From: Stromatinia cepivora
Taxonomy: Eukaryota > Ascomycota > Leotiomycetes > Helotiales > Sclerotiniaceae
Assembly: GCA_014898415.1 (NCBI GenBank)
Contig: RCTD01000035.1
Coordinates: 372,001-436,000, forward strand
Direction of reading: 5' to 3'
Length of the DNA stretch: 64,000 nucleotides
In this document: positions 60,195 through 64,000 of the stretch, in pieces
Layout: the number at the start of each line of letters is the position of its first letter
How positions within the stretch are numbered: the first letter of the stretch is position 1
The notes under the pieces: model-generated
What the model was told of the DNA's origin: nothing
Database searches by the model: none
What the model saw: the letters and a program-made list of their open reading frames with translations, nothing else
Program-made: the position numbers and the translations under genes

Positions 60195-61008
60195 TCACGT
60201 GTCCGTTTCGCTATTAAAAGGTGTCTCTTTGTGCAAAGGACACTTTTCATTCCAAGCATGCTGATGGTAATCGCATTGGCTGACCCTCCTTGAATCCCTA
60301 GGATCCAAATCCACCTTCCATGGTATTCCAGCAGGTTTGTGGATAGCCTGCAGAGTATCCAAATGAAGCCCCTCAATATGTATGCGTGCATCTTCGATGC
60401 GTTTATAGGTATCTTCACACATAGCACCATAAAGACAGCTGAAAGAAATACACACATAGCAGCGTGCGAGAAAACGTCGTGCCATGGACGGTTTCTGGAT
60501 CTCAGATTCTTCCTTCGTATACTTGTATACATGTCGAATGGCATCCATCGAAGGGAATGTCTGAGTTTGGAAATAAAAAGATGTGATGCGGTTCATCATT
60601 ACATCTTGTAAGTATGGGATTTCCTTCTTCTCCACGAAAATATAAATATCCCACAAGGTATCGATATCCTTGACTGTTTCCAGCAGCCAAAATCTTCCGC
60701 GATATGCAAATTGCAATAATCCTAGAAATACTTTGGGGTCCTCTACAAGTCTGAACGATTCAAAGCTTCCAACTGTGCCGAGTATTTTGGAGAAAATCTT
60801 TGGTTGGTAACGAGTGAGGAGGTCTTTGTGTACGACAAACTCTTTCTCATACCCGCCCTTTATAACGGTGATTTTTACCATGGCATGGTTTGCGCTGGGA
60901 ACATTAGTTTCAGTAACACAATTGGATCATTTTTGAATGTACTCACCGATTCCTTCCAGGCGATGGTGCAAAGCGAGGATCTGCTTCTTGCCACTTGTAG
61001 GAAGCCAT
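60195..61008 (-). CDS. BTB/POZ-domain protein, paralog 1
   Basis: Exon 1 is 61008..60947 (MASYKWQEADPRFAPSPGRN..), a 52-nt intron follows (GTGAGT..CCCAG), and exon 2 is 60894..60195; 253 residues. The BTB-like fold: VTVIKG-type strand then FVVHKDLLTRYQPKIF, FLGLLQFAYRGRF, DTLWDIYIFVEKKEIPYLQD. The tail holds CDYHQHAWNEKCP. Fungal BTB proteins of this type are numerous and mostly unstudied; no Kelch, BACK or MATH domain is visible, so a Cullin-3 adaptor role is only a possibility. It is paralogous to the next gene on the same strand, 1.4 kb away. Confidence 0.8.
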
Positions 61009-62449
61009 GGTTTGAGCCTTTAGGATATTTTTGTCTAGGTGAAATCTTTGTGGAGAGTTGCCTAAGCGCTGATGAAGTGTGAGGTAGCTTTTATGGAGGA
61101 TCGATAACTTCTTGATGGAGAATTTGATTATTTTAATTTGTTCTATGTGCAGATAAGTATTTGCTGGGTGGAGTTGAGGAGTTGTTTAAAATTTATCTCG
61201 AAACATGTTATATTGAGTGGCTGGACGTGATGACGAGCCTATATATTTAACAGAGTTTCTACGGTTGTAACTGTAGAGCGTTCAGTACAGTCAAGTTATT
61301 GGTGCAATGAAGTACAGAGAAACTTCATAGTAAGTCCCTACCAACCTCGCTAAGTGGAAAATCTTTCAATATTTCCGTACTGCACAAATGAAGGTAGTCA
61401 CTATTTGATGTCGTTCAAGTACCGTTGGAGCAGCTCGAAAAGCTAGCGAAGGAGATTGAGGATATTCCAAGTACTTCGCAAGCCAATGCTTCCCCCTAAG
61501 AATTTTTCAGGATGCCAGTCACTAAAGAAACATTAAGCGAGGTATTTGTACACATCTGAATTTGTAGCGTGTGGTGGAACAAACGGTTGGTAAGCATTGC
61601 GCATAAAGCCTAGTAGCTATTAATGAAATCATCTAAATAAGTATATATTGATTACGACTCTCACATCTAGGCAGGCGCTGCACAGAGGAAGAGGAGTAGT
61701 AGGGGAAATGATGAAGGTGAAGGCCGCGAGGTGACGTGGGGAAAACATTGGAGGTTAGGGAAGTGAACAAGAAAGATGAAAGGGCTAATATGTGAGTAAC
61801 GGACTTAGTTGGCCAAGAGAAAAATCGATGCTAGCTTTGGAAGCGTTGCACTTTAAATATCACTATAGTTTTCAATCATAATTTTTTATACTCAGTTTTT
61901 TGGTCCGCGGATGCACATAGCAATTGTAGGCACTTCAAATAATACAATCATGTAAAAGTATTACGATGGAAAAGTCTGGATTCTGTCCGAGTATAGAGGC
62001 ATGGTCCTCACTCCTGTCTAATTATCATAAGTTACGAGGCTGCTTTTGGCAATGGTTATCTAACATATCATGGATGAGTTTAAGTTGATCACTTTGCGCA
62101 GGCGGGAAGGTCTCACGTTGGCTTCAGTTCAAAATTATTGTGAGTGCTAGATGATTTGATATTTCTAGACTATCTTACTGTGGACGATGAATTACCACGT
62201 TATGATTCTCATCTAGAATGCCATGCAATTCCTCAACATTTCTTGCAATGCTTTGCTCCATCTCAATGATATCATGATAAACTCAATTCCGCTTCTCCAC
62301 TGAGCCTCAAAGCAAAGTCCTGTCATTGATATCTCAAGGAGTCTACATACAACGTCAAGGTAACGTTCATATGATCAATCTCGCCACAATCCTTTGCAGC
62401 TTAGAAATCCACCTATTAGTTCAAGGTATCCCTACTGACACTATCATCC
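61009..62449. other. Intergenic between BTB paralogs
   Basis: About 1.4 kb, with no recognisable frame or relic. Likely the promoter of paralog 1 and the 3' region of paralog 2. Confidence 0.5.
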
Positions 62450-63208
62450 TCATGCTTTTTCCTGGAAATTAGGACATTTTGTGCCCCAGGCGTGGTGGTG
62501 ATAGAGGCACGGGGAAGCATTTCTAGGGTCCCATTCCGCATTGTACGGTTCACCCTTCCATTTCATAAGATTGAGAGCATCAAGCAGAAGACCGTCAGTA
62601 TTCTTAGCCGCATCCGCCAGTTCCTCGTTAGAGTAGGTGGACTTTGAGGCGACCTTTATGTTGCAATTCAAAAGGTAGCCATAGCACATGGTTAAGAACT
62701 TCCTAGCAGCAGACTCCTTTCTCGTCTTATTATATCCCAGTTGCATATGCCGAGAATCTGGGAAAGATGAAGGCTTGCTGGTTTGGTAGGTATTGACAAT
62801 TCGGTTCATGAGGATGTCCTGGAGATCGACCAAATCATGTTTTTCGGCATAAATGTACAAGTGCCACAGGGTGTCCACAGGAATCCCACGGAAGAACTTT
62901 CCATGATAGGCGAATTGCAACAAGCCAACGAAAACCTCTGGGTCCAGTTGTTGATATACATCAAACCGACCCTTCAGCGGACCAAGTCCCACTCTCGAGA
63001 TGCGAATATCACCGAATAGACGAGGATGATGTTGAGTGATTAATTCCGCGTGGACTAGGAATTCTTGGGTATCTTCATCTTTGCCGACGGCGACTGTGAC
63101 CATTTGTTTGCTGAATCTAGATATGAGAGTGGAGGTTTTCTGCCAGTCAAAGAATTTGACAACTGGTGCAGCTGATTGAGCCGAGGCTTGTTTGGTAGAA
63201 GTAACCAT
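62450..63208 (-). CDS. BTB/POZ-domain protein, paralog 2
   Basis: An intronless frame. I prefer the ATG at 63208 (MVTSTKQASAQ, 252 residues) over the in-frame one at 63289, because the extra 27 residues are hydrophobic and unlike paralog 1. BTB landmarks: EFLVHAELITQHHPRLFG, FVGLLQFAYHGKFF, DTLWHLYIYAEKHDLVDLQD. The tail reads DPRN..CLYHHHAWGTKCP, parallel to paralog 1. Similarity is spread over the full length, consistent with tandem duplication. Function unknown. Confidence 0.8.
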   Translation of the reverse strand: MVTSTKQASAQSAAPVVKFFDWQKTSTLISRFSKQMVTVAVGKDEDTQEFLVHAELITQHHPRLFGDIRISRVGLGPLKGRFDVYQQLDPEVFVGLLQFAYHGKFFRGIPVDTLWHLYIYAEKHDLVDLQDILMNRIVNTYQTSKPSSFPDSRHMQLGYNKTRKESAARKFLTMCYGYLLNCNIKVASKSTYSNEELADAAKNTDGLLLDALNLMKWKGEPYNAEWDPRNASPCLYHHHAWGTKCPNFQEKA

Positions 63209-63490
63209 GTTGCTTGAAGATTTCGATAGAATTGAGAGAAGACGAAGACTTTCGCTGAAGATTGTTTGGGAGAGGTGATAGAAGATCAAAAGTTGTGATT
63301 GTTTTGATGTAAATCCCTTGGTTGATTAGAATGTCTTGTGGGGAGATGTCTTGTTGAACTCTGAGAATTTTGAGGATTAGAAGTGGGTAAAGATGGATCT
63401 TTATACCTGGAAGTATAGATAGCAGCACGACCGTATTGTCTGTAGTATAGCCTGGAAATTCAAGCGTAACTATGTACAGCCAAAATACAA
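63209..63490. other. Upstream region of BTB paralog 2
   Basis: Under 300 bp of promoter-type sequence before the tandem repeat; includes the alternative in-frame ATG at 63289. Confidence 0.4.
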
Positions 63491-63842
63491 AAACCGTACT
63501 GGTTCCGTAATCAAGATTGCCGTCTACTACAGTGTATAAACAGAGAACTAGAATTGCCGTAAACTATAAGCATCTTCTCCTCATCAAAACTTCGCTGTTC
63601 CATATCCGAAAACCGTACTGGTTCTGTAATCGATATTGCTGTATACTATGGTATATAAACAGAGAACTGGAATTACCGTAAACTATAAGCATCTTCTCCT
63701 TATCAAAACTTCGCTGTTCCGTATCCGAAAACCGTACTGGTTCCGTAATCGATATTGCCGTATACTACGGCGCATAAGCAGAGAACTGGAATTGCCCTAT
63801 AGCCGCGAGCATCTTCTGCTCACTAAGACTTCGCCGCCGCGC
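63491..63842 (+). repeat. 119-bp tandem repeat, three units
   Basis: Units start AAACCGTACTGGTT at 63491, 63610 and 63729, exactly 119 bp apart. Units 1 and 2 are complete; unit 3 diverges in its second half and is GC-richer. The differences are mainly C/T and G/A. What follows to the window end (63,843-64,000) is unassigned. Confidence 0.92.
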
Positions 63843-64000
63843 GTTTAGAGGCTGTTATATGTCGCCATGACTTCTATCAAGCTTTGTGTATGATTTTCGC
63901 TTAGATAGCGAGCTAATTTGCAATTCTTACGAGAGCTGTGCTTCTTGATCCTCTTAATCGCGAGTATCTAGCCGCGCAGCTCTCGATATGGTATTTATGT

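Noticed and set aside
1..64000. tRNA, rRNA, CRISPR or prokaryotic operon features
   Set aside because: I scanned by eye for tRNA B-box-like sequence and direct-repeat/spacer patterns and found none that hold up; a covariance-model scan was not possible here.

Overview
The window looks like a filamentous ascomycete chromosome. Genes are small and dense, with short introns (about 45-130 nt, mostly near 50, with GT..AG ends and CTAAC/CTGAT-like branch sites). The gene families are typical fungal ones. A block of LTR retrotransposons has been converted to an AT-rich, stop-riddled state, as expected of repeat-induced point mutation (RIP). Family content suggests Leotiomycetes, probably a Botrytis/Sclerotinia-like fungus; that placement is inference from protein resemblance only.

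Left arm (1-24,200), gene-rich: two small single-pass membrane proteins; a WDR6/Rtt10-type WD40 protein (tRNA 2'-O-methylation partner); PIG-S/Gpi17 (GPI transamidase subunit), divergent from a FAT1-type very-long-chain acyl-CoA synthetase; a fungal phytochrome hybrid histidine kinase, divergent from a FluG-family amidohydrolase/glutamine-synthetase fusion; mitochondrial ribosomal protein S8; and a conserved proline-rich protein of unknown function. The phytochrome appears to lack its phosphoacceptor histidine and carries a one-base frameshift.

Middle (about 24,230-42,150): a gene-free AT-rich island that begins at a TAG microsatellite. It can be read as one Ty3/gypsy element (24,571-41,846) with three later changes: a solo LTR inserted just inside the 5' LTR (target duplication ttatc), a 1.7-kb tandem duplication of LTR plus leader, and a complete Ty1/copia element (30,023-38,267; 308-bp LTRs; duplication tcata) inserted in the reverse transcriptase. 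Removing these leaves an element of about 7.0 kb. All coding is dead.

Right arm (42,200-64,000): a disordered coiled-coil protein with a repeated FFHANG-like motif; a membrane-anchored cytochrome b5-domain protein; the MRN-complex subunit NBS1, with a GNGKD-coding minisatellite holding a one-base deletion just before the Tel1-binding C-terminus; a HET-domain pseudogene; a 1,078-aa protein of unknown function; a PBDC1/Ypl225w homolog; a fresh solo LTR of the gypsy family; two BTB/POZ paralogs; and a 119-bp tandem repeat at the right edge.

Gene models were built by hand. Introns were placed by splice signals, conserved protein sequence and frame arithmetic. Spliced lengths are divisible by three for every multi-exon model except the phytochrome (one base too many) and NBS1 (one base too few). 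The longest runs of plausible novelty are the phytochrome/FluG-like pair and the history of the retrotransposon nest; I did not find a convincing multi-gene system of an unknown type.
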